A stretch of DNA of 50,898 bases, taken from contig CACOIH010000009.1 of NCBI GenBank assembly GCA_902627245.1, forward strand, positions 1 through 50,898, written 5' to 3'. The stretch's first letter is position 1. Each line of letters begins with the position of its first letter. A program made the translations under genes and the position numbers. Below the pieces are notes generated by a model, which was not told where the DNA came from, ran no database searches, and saw only the letters and a list, made by a program, of their open reading frames with translations. This DNA comes from an uncultured Alphaproteobacteria bacterium. Lineage in GTDB: Bacteria; Pseudomonadota; Alphaproteobacteria; HIMB59; GCA-002718135. Positions 9,562 to 17,677 of this stretch are shown here, piece by piece.

Positions 9562-10269
9562 ATGTCTAAAACAACAAGTTTAAGCATTATAATATTATTG
9601 TACTCCTCAATTTTCATTGCATTACTACCCTTAAAAAGTTTTGCGAATGAAGAGAGATTGTATCAAAAACTACTTGAAGATTGGCCAGAGATTTTTCCAG
9701 ATGGCAATAGAAATGCTGCAGGCCCCAGATTTTTTAAATATATTGTTGAACAAGATTTAAAGTATGATGATTTTATAAATTTTAACAAATTGTATTGTTC
9801 GGTTTCAGGATCTCTTATTTCTCCTAATACACAACCTGACGAAATTTATTTAACAGATGTAGACACTAATGAAAAGATTTGTGGTCAGTATTATAAGTGT
9901 TGCTGGCCTTGTCTATGTGATGTTATGAAATATGCATCAACAAAGAAGATTAGTATCAATTTTGATGGTCAAGAAAAGTTTTTTAATGCGATTGTTATAG
10001 ACAACCCATGTGGTAAGAAAGATTTTCCTGAATTTGTTAACAGAGATTATTTTTGTAAAGGTGAAGGTCTTCATCCTGAATACACATACTCAGTAGATAA
10101 TAAACTAGTTATTGGTTTAATGCATAATACCAAAATATGTAATGAGTACGATCTAGATTACATTAATAATCATGAAATCACAGGTCCAATGTGTGAATAT
10201 AGAAATAGTATGCCAAAGGAAGAACTAAATTTTGGTATGGGAGATATTTTTATAAATTTAGCACAATAG
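9562..10269 (+). CDS. Cysteine-rich secreted protein with CCWPC motif, function unknown
   Basis: A 235-residue protein with a signal peptide (hydrophobic core about 8-25, likely cleavage after KSFA) and ten cysteines in the mature part. Six of them cluster in ICGQYYKCCWPCLCD at about residues 112-126, which includes a thioredoxin-like C-W-P-C. The others are in LYCSVSG, DNPCGKKD, YFCKGEG, KICNEYD and GPMCEYR. The even number suggests disulfides in the periplasm, or metal binding by the C-rich block. It starts a three-gene same-strand cluster; the FG-GAP/ASPIC protein follows after 10 nt. I cannot assign a reaction. Confidence 0.8.
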   Translation: MSKTTSLSIIILLYSSIFIALLPLKSFANEERLYQKLLEDWPEIFPDGNRNAAGPRFFKYIVEQDLKYDDFINFNKLYCSVSGSLISPNTQPDEIYLTDVDTNEKICGQYYKCCWPCLCDVMKYASTKKISINFDGQEKFFNAIVIDNPCGKKDFPEFVNRDYFCKGEGLHPEYTYSVDNKLVIGLMHNTKICNEYDLDYINNHEITGPMCEYRNSMPKEELNFGMGDIFINLAQ

Positions 10270-10279
10270 ATAATATTTT

Positions 10280-11698
10280 ATGAAATTAATATTTATAACC
10301 ACAATAGTTTTTTTTTGTAACATGGCTAAGGCAGAGTTTTTCGAAAATATTTCTAATATAATTGAAAATAACAATGCACGTTTGAGTTATGGAGTTTCTG
10401 TAACTGACTTTAACAAAGATGGTAAATATGAATTTGTTGTAACTGGTTTTGGTTATCCAAATCTAGCACTAAAATATGTAGATGGTAAACTTGTTAATAG
10501 TATCGAAAGCAAGTTGTTTTTGGATGAGAATAGACAAACAATTGGAGTTGCGGCCTGTGACGTAGATCAAGATGGTTTTGAAGAAATTTATTTCTTAAAT
10601 ACTGACACTTATAGTGGAGAAAAAAAATATTCTGATAGACTTTTAGATAATGAAAAAAATATTTATGATTACTTTGAAATTGATGAAAATTTTAAAAACT
10701 TAAATTTAACTGCTGGTAGATCCGTAGTTTGTGTTGATCGTGAAGGTCTAGGAAAATATGGAATTTATGTTGCTAATTATGGTGGTCCAACGCGTTTTTA
10801 TGAAATAAATGGCTCAGAAGTTTTTGACTTAGCACCATCACTAAACATAGATCAAATAACAGGTGGAAGGGCAGTAGTGGCCGGACATATTATTTCAAAT
10901 CAAGTTGATATATTTGCTGCAAACGAAAGAGGGCCAAATTTTCTATACGAAAATAAAAACGGTACTTTTAATGACGTAGCTGGTGAGAAAAGAATACAAG
11001 ACGTTTTTCAGAATGGAAGAGGAACATCTTTAACTGATTTTAATTATAATGGTCAATTGGATATAGTTACTGGTAATTGGAACGGTTATCATCGTATATT
11101 CGTAAAAGAAAAGGATACATTTAATGATAAATCATCATTAGAATTTAAATCCCCAACTTTAATAAGAACTATAATATCAGCAGATTTTGATAATGACGGA
11201 TATGATGAAATATTTATGAATAATATAGGTCAACCCAATAAGTTATTTAAAATATTAGATAATGGAATTCTAGAAGAAATACCCTTGGTAAACGCTCTTG
11301 AGCCTCAGGGCCTTGGCACAGGTGCTGCTGTTGCTGATATTGATAATGATGGTATTTTAGAGTTATTAGTTTCTCATGGTGAGTCAGGTTTGCAACCCCT
11401 AAGTTTATTTAAAGCTAATGTAAAGGAAGACTCTAATTTTATTCGCATTCAACCACTGAATATTTATGGTGCACCTGCAAGAGGTGCGACTGTGACATTG
11501 CATACAAATATGAGAACTCATGCTAAAACAATCGACTCTGGATCAGGCTACCTGTGTCAGATGGAGCCAGTAGCACATTACGGGATAAGAAAAGGGGAAA
11601 AAGTGGAGAGTATTTCAATTAAATGGACGAATGGTAATATTGATAAATATTATATAAACGACATAAATCAAACAATCGTTTATAAGCAAGCGATATAA
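10280..11698 (+). CDS. FG-GAP/VCBS beta-propeller protein with C-terminal ASPIC/UnbV domain
   Basis: A 472-residue secreted protein: signal peptide (about 1-18), then FG-GAP/VCBS repeats with calcium-loop motifs DFNKDGKYE, DVDQDGFEE, DFNYNGQLD, DFDNDGYDE and DIDNDGILE. An ASPIC/UnbV domain follows at about 385-470 (GARGATVTLHTN region, GSGYLCQMEPVAHYGI, SISIKWTNGN). This architecture is that of the CRTAC1-like family, extracellular calcium-binding propellers whose bacterial function is mostly unknown. The cysteine in GYLCQME sits where related proteins usually have a small polar residue. It is flanked by the Cys-rich protein (10-nt gap) and the DUF4396 gene (14-nt gap). Confidence 0.85.
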   Translation: MKLIFITTIVFFCNMAKAEFFENISNIIENNNARLSYGVSVTDFNKDGKYEFVVTGFGYPNLALKYVDGKLVNSIESKLFLDENRQTIGVAACDVDQDGFEEIYFLNTDTYSGEKKYSDRLLDNEKNIYDYFEIDENFKNLNLTAGRSVVCVDREGLGKYGIYVANYGGPTRFYEINGSEVFDLAPSLNIDQITGGRAVVAGHIISNQVDIFAANERGPNFLYENKNGTFNDVAGEKRIQDVFQNGRGTSLTDFNYNGQLDIVTGNWNGYHRIFVKEKDTFNDKSSLEFKSPTLIRTIISADFDNDGYDEIFMNNIGQPNKLFKILDNGILEEIPLVNALEPQGLGTGAAVADIDNDGILELLVSHGESGLQPLSLFKANVKEDSNFIRIQPLNIYGAPARGATVTLHTNMRTHAKTIDSGSGYLCQMEPVAHYGIRKGEKVESISIKWTNGNIDKYYINDINQTIVYKQAI

Positions 11699-11712
11699 AC
11701 TACATTAACAAT

Positions 11713-12171
11713 ATGACACAAACTGCAACATTGAACAAACCAAAACCAAGATTTCACTGGAAGTGTAAACACACCTGGAGGCTTAGTGCAAAAAATACCC
11801 TCTGGTGTTTATTGGGATGCTCAATTGGTGATTTTGGAACGATACTATATTTTCAATTAAATCAAATTTCTTGGCCTACACTAAATATTATGATCTTAGC
11901 TATCATTAATGGACTAATTACAAGTATAATATTAGAAACTTTTATTCTCTCAAAACAAATGCAATTAAAGAAAGCTTTCCAAACTGCAATGACGATGAGT
12001 TTTATATCAATGATTGCAATGGAAATTGCTATGAATGCCGTTGATTGGATAATAATTGGTGAAGCTAAATTAGTATGGTGGATAGTGCCAATAATGCTAA
12101 TTGCTGGATTTTTGACCCCATGGCCATATAATTATTATAGGTTAAAAAAATATAATATTGCATGTCATTAA
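11713..12171 (+). CDS. DUF4396 integral membrane protein
   Basis: A 152-residue protein with four membrane segments (about 26-46, 54-76, 88-110 and 118-138). The N-terminal cytosolic stretch has FHWKCKHTWRLSAKNTLWC. The first helix carries LLGCSIGDFGTI, and the end has GFLTPWPYNYYRLKKY, all typical of DUF4396. The Cys/His-rich N-terminus could bind a metal, but no function is established. It is the third gene of the compact cluster starting at 9562. Confidence 0.8.
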   Translation: MTQTATLNKPKPRFHWKCKHTWRLSAKNTLWCLLGCSIGDFGTILYFQLNQISWPTLNIMILAIINGLITSIILETFILSKQMQLKKAFQTAMTMSFISMIAMEIAMNAVDWIIIGEAKLVWWIVPIMLIAGFLTPWPYNYYRLKKYNIACH

Positions 12172-12241
12172 CTTAAAATTCTAGCTGTTTTATTAGTATT
12201 TTTATGCTTTATGATAAATGTTTTATTTATAATATTGAAAA

Positions 12242-12730
12242 ATGACCTTTCTAACATATTTGAATTTTATGATTAGAATATTTATTTTTACACTATTATT
12301 TAGCACAAGCATTTTTGCAGCAAGCACAGAATCTACTGACACAAATGCTTCAGCTTCAGATCAAGTAAACAAGCTTTATGATAAAGCATACGACTTAGTT
12401 TATGCAGAAAAATTCGATAAATCATTAAAGCTTCTTAAAAAGATTGCTAAAAGAAATGATCTTGGTGAAATGAAAGCAGACGTATACAATCTGCTTGGAT
12501 TTAGCTACAGAAAGAATGATAATCCAGACTTGGATAAAGCATTTGAATCATACAAAATAGCATTAGAAGCTAATCCAGAACATGCTGGTGCTCACGAGTA
12601 TTTAGGTGAATTATATTTAAAAATGGGTGATAAATTCATGGCAGAAAAAATGCTGGCAAAACTTGAAACGATTGCCGGTACAAGTTCTGATGAATATAAA
12701 AAACTTAAAAAAGCTATAGCAAACTCGTAA
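12242..12730 (+). CDS. Exported TPR-repeat protein
   Basis: A 162-residue protein: an N-terminal hydrophobic export signal ending in STSIFA, a short Ser/Thr-rich linker, then about two to three TPR units at 45-145 (AYDLVYAEKFDKSLKLLKKI, AFESYKIALEANPEHAGAH, EYLGELYLKMGDKFMAEKML). TPRs mediate protein-protein contacts, here in the periplasm. An alternative ATG at 12269 gives a cleaner signal peptide (MIRIFIFTLLFSTSIFA) and may be the true start; neither start has a clear Shine-Dalgarno. A strong terminator follows. Confidence 0.8.
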   Translation: MTFLTYLNFMIRIFIFTLLFSTSIFAASTESTDTNASASDQVNKLYDKAYDLVYAEKFDKSLKLLKKIAKRNDLGEMKADVYNLLGFSYRKNDNPDLDKAFESYKIALEANPEHAGAHEYLGELYLKMGDKFMAEKMLAKLETIAGTSSDEYKKLKKAIANS

Positions 12731-12756
12731 TTAGAATTACTTTAATTTGCTTTAAT

Positions 12757-12781
12757 AAGCCCTGTTATCAGGGCTTTTTTT
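12757..12781 (+). terminator. Intrinsic terminator after the TPR gene
   Basis: Stem AAGCCCTG / CAGGGCTT with a TTAT loop, followed by a run of five T. It lies 26 nt after the stop codon. Confidence 0.9.
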
Positions 12782-12823
12782 AATTACATTTGAAAGATCA
12801 ATATTTTTAACTAGATATAAATT

Positions 12824-13201
12824 ATGTCAAACTTATTAGACTTAATATCAAGAATATTTTTATCTCTTGTGTTCTTAATTAATGGATACTCCAAAATAAC
12901 AAATATTGACGGAACTATTGGTTGGATGGAAATGTATGGTCTTCCAGGATTTTTTATTTATCCAGCGATTTTATTGGAATTCATCGCCCCTATATTGCTA
13001 ATAATTGGTTACCAAGTTAGATTAATGTCAGTTGCACTTGGATTATTTTGTTTGGCAACAGCAATAATTTTTCTTAGGGATTTTGCTGACCCAATGACCC
13101 TAACTAATTTCTTAAAAAATGTTGCTTTAGCTGGAGGATTTTTTATCCTGGCGATAAATGGCCCAAAAGAATTTAGCATAGATCACCGTATATCTAAATA
13201 A
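12824..13201 (+). CDS. DoxX-family membrane protein
   Basis: A 125-residue protein with four hydrophobic helices and the DoxX pattern: LISRIFLSLVFLINGYSKI at the N-terminus, then YPAILLEFIAPILLIIGYQ, and FLKNVALAGGFFILAINGP near the end. DoxX proteins are small inner-membrane proteins tied in some bacteria to redox or thiol stress; the biochemical role here is unknown. It is followed 6 nt later by the DUF4149 gene. Confidence 0.82.
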   Translation: MSNLLDLISRIFLSLVFLINGYSKITNIDGTIGWMEMYGLPGFFIYPAILLEFIAPILLIIGYQVRLMSVALGLFCLATAIIFLRDFADPMTLTNFLKNVALAGGFFILAINGPKEFSIDHRISK

Positions 13202-13207
13202 GTACTC

Positions 13208-13636
13208 TTGATAGTTTTTATTACTAATATTTTATTATCACTTTTAGTTGGATCGATGATATTTTTCACTACCGTTGTTTCTCCATCAGTTTTTGCATCG
13301 TTGAATAACAATGGAAGTAGTAAATTTTTAAGAACTATTTTTCCAAGAATGTTTTTATTTGGATTTCTTATTTCTTTAATCGGTATTATTTTAACTTTTT
13401 TTTCTAGTGATTTTTATAACTCTATAATTTTGTCTATTATTGCATTATCATTCATAATAAATAGAAACTATTTAACACCAATGATTAATAGTTTCAGAGA
13501 TCAAGAATTAGAAGGTAATAAAGTTGCTGCGAAAAAATTTAAAGTAATGCATCTATTTTCTGTATTACTTTTTGTAATTAATTTTTTTTTATTGATTTTA
13601 ATTATTTTAATAAATTATTTAAATTATAATTTATAA
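13208..13636 (+). CDS. DUF4149 membrane protein
   Basis: A 142-residue protein with four membrane helices. It has SMIFFTTVVSPSVFASL at the start, KFLRTIFPRMFLFGFLISL, and a late FKVMHLFSVLLFVINFFLL, as in DUF4149 (TMEM205-like) proteins of unknown function. The only start that fits is a TTG at 13208, 6 nt after the DoxX stop, so translation may be coupled. The end overlaps the convergent pdeM-type gene by 13 nt. Confidence 0.68.
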   Translation: MIVFITNILLSLLVGSMIFFTTVVSPSVFASLNNNGSSKFLRTIFPRMFLFGFLISLIGIILTFFSSDFYNSIILSIIALSFIINRNYLTPMINSFRDQELEGNKVAAKKFKVMHLFSVLLFVINFFLLILIILINYLNYNL

Positions 13637-14274
13637 ACTTTCCTATTACCCACTGGAAATATTTTTATACTTTTTCCAAGTAAGTCTCTAAGTGGTTCTT
13701 GATTGATATTTAATCCACCTGTTAGAGTTCCAAAACTAGGCAAAATTAAAAGTTTATCATTGTGAACAAATGAGGACTTGTAAATTGATTTTCCTCTATG
13801 TGAAATTTTTGCTTTTGGATGATAATGGCCACAAATTTGAAAATTTGTACTTTTTATTGGCATATGATTAAATATAATTTCTTCAACTTTATAATTTAAT
13901 ACTTTAGTAAATCCATTAATCTCAGTATCATAATCATGATTTCCCTTAACCCAAATAAACTTAGTATTTTTACTGTATTTATTAAAATCTTTATGATCTT
14001 TTTCTTGAAAACTATTAACTGAAAACATGTCATGTAATAAATCGCCAACAATTATTAATTTTGAAGGCTCAAACTCATTAATACATCTAAACAATTTTGC
14101 CAAAGTCTCTTTTGTATCATAGGGCGGCAAAAATTGTTTTTGTTTAGCAAAGCTAATTGATTTACCTAAATGAAGATCAGCAACAATAATAATATTTAAT
14201 CTTTTCCAATACAAAGCACTATTGGGATACGCATAAAAATCCTCATTAGCAAACTTAATTAATTGACTGGACAT
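13624..14274 (-). CDS. pdeM: Ligase-associated DNA damage response metallophosphoesterase (PdeM-like)
   Basis: A 216-residue calcineurin-like phosphoesterase with the complete dinuclear-metal motif set: IIVADLHLGKS, IVGDLLHD, WVKGNHDYD, FNHMP and CGHYHPKAK. The family is encoded next to the Lhr-type helicase, exonuclease and ligase in many bacteria and is thought to process DNA ends in repair. Here it overlaps the upstream helicase gene by 20 nt on the same strand, which supports the assignment. Activity on DNA is inferred from family and context. Confidence 0.88.
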   Translation of the reverse strand: MSSQLIKFANEDFYAYPNSALYWKRLNIIIVADLHLGKSISFAKQKQFLPPYDTKETLAKLFRCINEFEPSKLIIVGDLLHDMFSVNSFQEKDHKDFNKYSKNTKFIWVKGNHDYDTEINGFTKVLNYKVEEIIFNHMPIKSTNFQICGHYHPKAKISHRGKSIYKSSFVHNDKLLILPSFGTLTGGLNINQEPLRDLLGKSIKIFPVGNRKVYKL

Positions 14275-16687
14275 TAGCCTCTTTTAGTATTTCTTTTTCT
14301 AAATCTTCTAAAATATACTCATCAGTATCTCTTTTTGATAAATTTTCTCTATTAATTTCTAGTATTATTGGTACAGCTAAAGGAGAAATCGTTTTTAGTT
14401 TTTTCAAAATGATTTTTTTATTATGTATTCTTAAGATTTTAATTAATCTATCATAATCTATCATATTTTTCTTAGCATTATCATATGAAGACTTTAAAAG
14501 AATATGGTTTGGCTCATTTTTTTTTAATACAGAATAAATAAGATCAGAACTAAATAATACCTGTTTCCCTGTCTTTTCCATTCCAGGTAATCTTCTTTCG
14601 ATAAGGCACGATATAATGGCATTATCTCGAAATAATCTTTTTACAATAGATGTCTCTTCTAAATAATCTTCTAAATGTCTATGAATTAAATTTATATTCA
14701 ATAATTTTATAATTTCTGTTGCCTCATCAAGAGACCACAAGATGATTGCATAATCATTTGCAACAAAACCAAGAGGTTTATATTTTAATTCTTTCATCCC
14801 ACGCAGAAGAAGAAAGCCCAATGTTTGATTAGAATGCCAACCTGCAAATGAATAAATGACAGTGTAATAATTTTTTTTTCGAGGAAATTGTTCAATTAAA
14901 ATTTCGTCTTTTTTTGGCAATACAGAAAAAGATTTTTGGCGATGTAACCATTCTTTTATTTGAAGGGGATACTCTTTCCAATTACTATTAGAAGAAATCA
15001 ATTTACGAACAGATTTTGCTAAATTTGTAGATAGTGGCATTCTTCCTCCTGAATAGGAAGGAATTTTTGATATTTTTGAATTACTTTTTTTAACTTGAAC
15101 TAAATTATTTTTCAAAGATTGAAATTCAAGAACTTTTCCAGCAAAAATAAAAGAATCTCCTTGTGATAAATTTTGGATAAATACCTCCTCAATATTACCT
15201 AAAGTTTTTGTACCAAGTTTAATTTTAAGCATAGGATTTTCAATTATTGTTCCAACATTCATCCGGTATTTTCGTGTTTCTCTTCTATTAATTAATCGAT
15301 AAATATTCTTATTGTTTTTTTCTTGCTGAATTCTCCTAAATTGATCATAATTTTTTAATATATACCCCCCATCCTGAATAAGTTTGACAAGTTCAACAAA
15401 ATCTTTTTTTAATAAATTATGATATGGGTAAGCATTTAATATTTCTGAATATAAATCATTTATATTAAAACTTCCTGAACAAGCTGTTGCAAAGATGTGT
15501 TGTGCGACTACATCCAAACTACCTTCTTTTAATTCTATCTTATCAAGATTTCCTTTATAGATTTCTTCAATTGCTGCTTTTGACTCAATAAACTCAAAAC
15601 GATTAGTCGGAACAAGAACAGCCTTCGAAGGTGTATTCAAATCATGATTTGAACGACCAACTCTTTGAAGTAATCTATTTATTCCTTTTGGTGCTCCAAT
15701 TTGAATTATTTTTTCGACGTCACCATAATCTAATCCAAGTTCTAAGGATGAAGTAGCTACAACACAATCAATTAATCCTTTACTTAAATTTGTTTCAACT
15801 TTTAAACGCAGATTTTGCTCAAGTGATCCATGATGAACAGCAATTTTCTTTTTTTTCTTATTAATAAGCCATAAATTTTTAAACATATATTCTGCTTGTG
15901 CACGCGTATTCACAAAAATGATTGTCAGTTTTGATTTAGTTATCTCCTTATATATTTCATTTATTGCATAGGTAGCCATGTGACCTGACCAAGGTATTCG
16001 TTCTTTGGATTTTAAAATTTTTATTTTGGGCAAAGTTGATTTTTCTAATGAAATAATTTTTGATTTTTTTCTACAAAGCCATTTTTTGGCATCTTGTTTG
16101 TTTTTTAAAGTTGCTGACAAACCTATTCTTTGTAAGTGTGGTGAAAATGTTTGCAATCTTTCAATATTTAAGCTGAGAAGATCAGCTCTCTTATTATCAA
16201 GAAATGTATGTATTTCATCAATTATAATAAATTTTAGATTTTGAAAAAAAATATTGGCGTCTTCATAAGAATTTAACAATGCGAGTGACTCTGGAGTAGT
16301 TACAAGAATATTTGGCGGTCTCTTTTTTTGTTGTTGTTTTTTGTAAGCTGTAGTATCGCCTGACCTAACCTCAAATGTAATTTTTAAATTCAAATCTTTT
16401 ATTGGTTTTTCTAAGTTTCTAACAATATCGTTAGCGAGAGATTTCAATGGCGATATATAAATTGTGTGAAGACCTTTAAATTCTTTTGAGGATATTAAGT
16501 CTTCCAAAGGGTTGATAAATCCTGTTAATGTTTTACCTGCCCCTGTAGGAGCAAAAACAACGACATCAGAGCCCTTTTTCACTGCTTCAAAAGTTTCTAT
16601 CTGGTGCTTAAACCATGACCAATTTTTTTTCTCCATCCAAGGGTTTAAAGGGTGTAATAATAATGGATTTGTCTTATTTATATTCAT
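14255..16687 (-). CDS. Ligase-associated Lhr-type DEXH helicase
   Basis: An SF2 helicase of about 810 residues with the Lhr core. It has a Q-motif-like region (WFKHQIETFEAVKKG), Walker A FAPTGAGKTLTGF, DEIH box (IIDEIHTFLD), GLSAT, TIIFVNTRAQAEYMF, SSLELGLDYGDVEKIIQIG and RLLQRVGRSNHD. A winged-helix and Lhr C-domain follow. Such proteins are 3'-5' DNA translocases acting with the neighbouring nuclease and ligase. The start is set at the ATG at 16687 (MNINKTNP). An upstream ATG at 16705 (MINKVHMNI) is possible but would run 18 nt into the divergent exonuclease gene. Confidence 0.9.
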   Translation of the reverse strand: MNINKTNPLLLHPLNPWMEKKNWSWFKHQIETFEAVKKGSDVVVFAPTGAGKTLTGFINPLEDLISSKEFKGLHTIYISPLKSLANDIVRNLEKPIKDLNLKITFEVRSGDTTAYKKQQQKKRPPNILVTTPESLALLNSYEDANIFFQNLKFIIIDEIHTFLDNKRADLLSLNIERLQTFSPHLQRIGLSATLKNKQDAKKWLCRKKSKIISLEKSTLPKIKILKSKERIPWSGHMATYAINEIYKEITKSKLTIIFVNTRAQAEYMFKNLWLINKKKKKIAVHHGSLEQNLRLKVETNLSKGLIDCVVATSSLELGLDYGDVEKIIQIGAPKGINRLLQRVGRSNHDLNTPSKAVLVPTNRFEFIESKAAIEEIYKGNLDKIELKEGSLDVVAQHIFATACSGSFNINDLYSEILNAYPYHNLLKKDFVELVKLIQDGGYILKNYDQFRRIQQEKNNKNIYRLINRRETRKYRMNVGTIIENPMLKIKLGTKTLGNIEEVFIQNLSQGDSFIFAGKVLEFQSLKNNLVQVKKSNSKISKIPSYSGGRMPLSTNLAKSVRKLISSNSNWKEYPLQIKEWLHRQKSFSVLPKKDEILIEQFPRKKNYYTVIYSFAGWHSNQTLGFLLLRGMKELKYKPLGFVANDYAIILWSLDEATEIIKLLNINLIHRHLEDYLEETSIVKRLFRDNAIISCLIERRLPGMEKTGKQVLFSSDLIYSVLKKNEPNHILLKSSYDNAKKNMIDYDRLIKILRIHNKKIILKKLKTISPLAVPIILEINRENLSKRDTDEYILEDLEKEILKEANVQSIN

Positions 16688-17677
16688 ATGGACTTTATTA
16701 ATCATCAGTTATTTATCAAAGATATAAATGTACATATAGATCCAATATTGCCTAAGAAAATAGCAATTATTACACATGCTCATGCTGATCATGCAAGATA
16801 TGGGCATGATGAAGTAATAGCAACTAAACAAACTATTGATATAATGAAAATCAGATATGGGGAAAATTGTGCAAAAAAATACACTGTTTTACGCTATGGG
16901 CAAAAACTTCAAATAAAAGATTATCAAATTACACTCTATCCTGCAGGTCATATTTTAGGAAGTGCTCAAGTCCTAATAGAAAAAAATAAACACAGACTTG
17001 TTGTGACGGGTGATTATAAAGTGGGCAAAGATGAAACTTGTAAAAATTTTAAGTCTATTAAATGTGATACCTTAATCACAGAAGCCACTTTTGGCCTACC
17101 TATCTTTCAACACCCTGATCCTAAAGAAGAAATAAAAAAACTAATAAATTCAGTTAAAAAAAATAGAAGTAGCTGTCATATCATTGGAGCTTATGCTTTA
17201 GGCAAAGCTCAAAGAGTAATGAACCTATTACGACAAAATAATTATTCAGACACAATATACATTCATGGATCTTTAGAAAAATTATGTAATTACTATAGAA
17301 GCCAAAAAATAAATATAGGCTTATTTGAAAAGGTAGTTTCAAAAGATAGATCTTTTTATGAAGGAAGAATAATTATAGCTCCTCCTTCTGCACTAAAAGA
17401 TAGATGGTCTAGAAGATTTCCAAATCCAATTATCTGTATGGCAAGTGGCTGGATGACAGTTAAACAGAGAGCAAAGCAAAGAGGTATTGAGTTACCACTA
17501 GTAATAAGTGACCATAGTGATTGGAATGAATTATTAGATACAATTAAAAAATCGAAAGCTAAAAATGTTTTAGTAACACATGGTCAAGAAGACGCGTTAG
17601 TTTATTATTGTAAACAAAATAATCTTTTATCAAAACCTCTATCTATACAAGGAAGAAGTGATGAGGAAATTGAATGA
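16688..17677 (+). CDS. Ligase-associated metallo-beta-lactamase-fold DNA exonuclease
   Basis: A 329-residue beta-lactamase/beta-CASP protein of the SNM1/Artemis-like type found in this repair cluster. It has ITHAHADHARYGH (HxHxDH), PAGHILGSAQVLIE, VTGDYKVGKDE, the beta-CASP region with GAYALGKAQRVM, MASGWM, ISDHSDWNELLDTI and VTHGQEDALVYY. It should trim DNA ends before sealing by the adjacent ligase. Its ATG abuts, back to back, the ATG of the divergent helicase gene (shared CATATG). The stop overlaps the ligase start by 4 nt (ATGA). Confidence 0.9.
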   Translation: MDFINHQLFIKDINVHIDPILPKKIAIITHAHADHARYGHDEVIATKQTIDIMKIRYGENCAKKYTVLRYGQKLQIKDYQITLYPAGHILGSAQVLIEKNKHRLVVTGDYKVGKDETCKNFKSIKCDTLITEATFGLPIFQHPDPKEEIKKLINSVKKNRSSCHIIGAYALGKAQRVMNLLRQNNYSDTIYIHGSLEKLCNYYRSQKINIGLFEKVVSKDRSFYEGRIIIAPPSALKDRWSRRFPNPIICMASGWMTVKQRAKQRGIELPLVISDHSDWNELLDTIKKSKAKNVLVTHGQEDALVYYCKQNNLLSKPLSIQGRSDEEIE

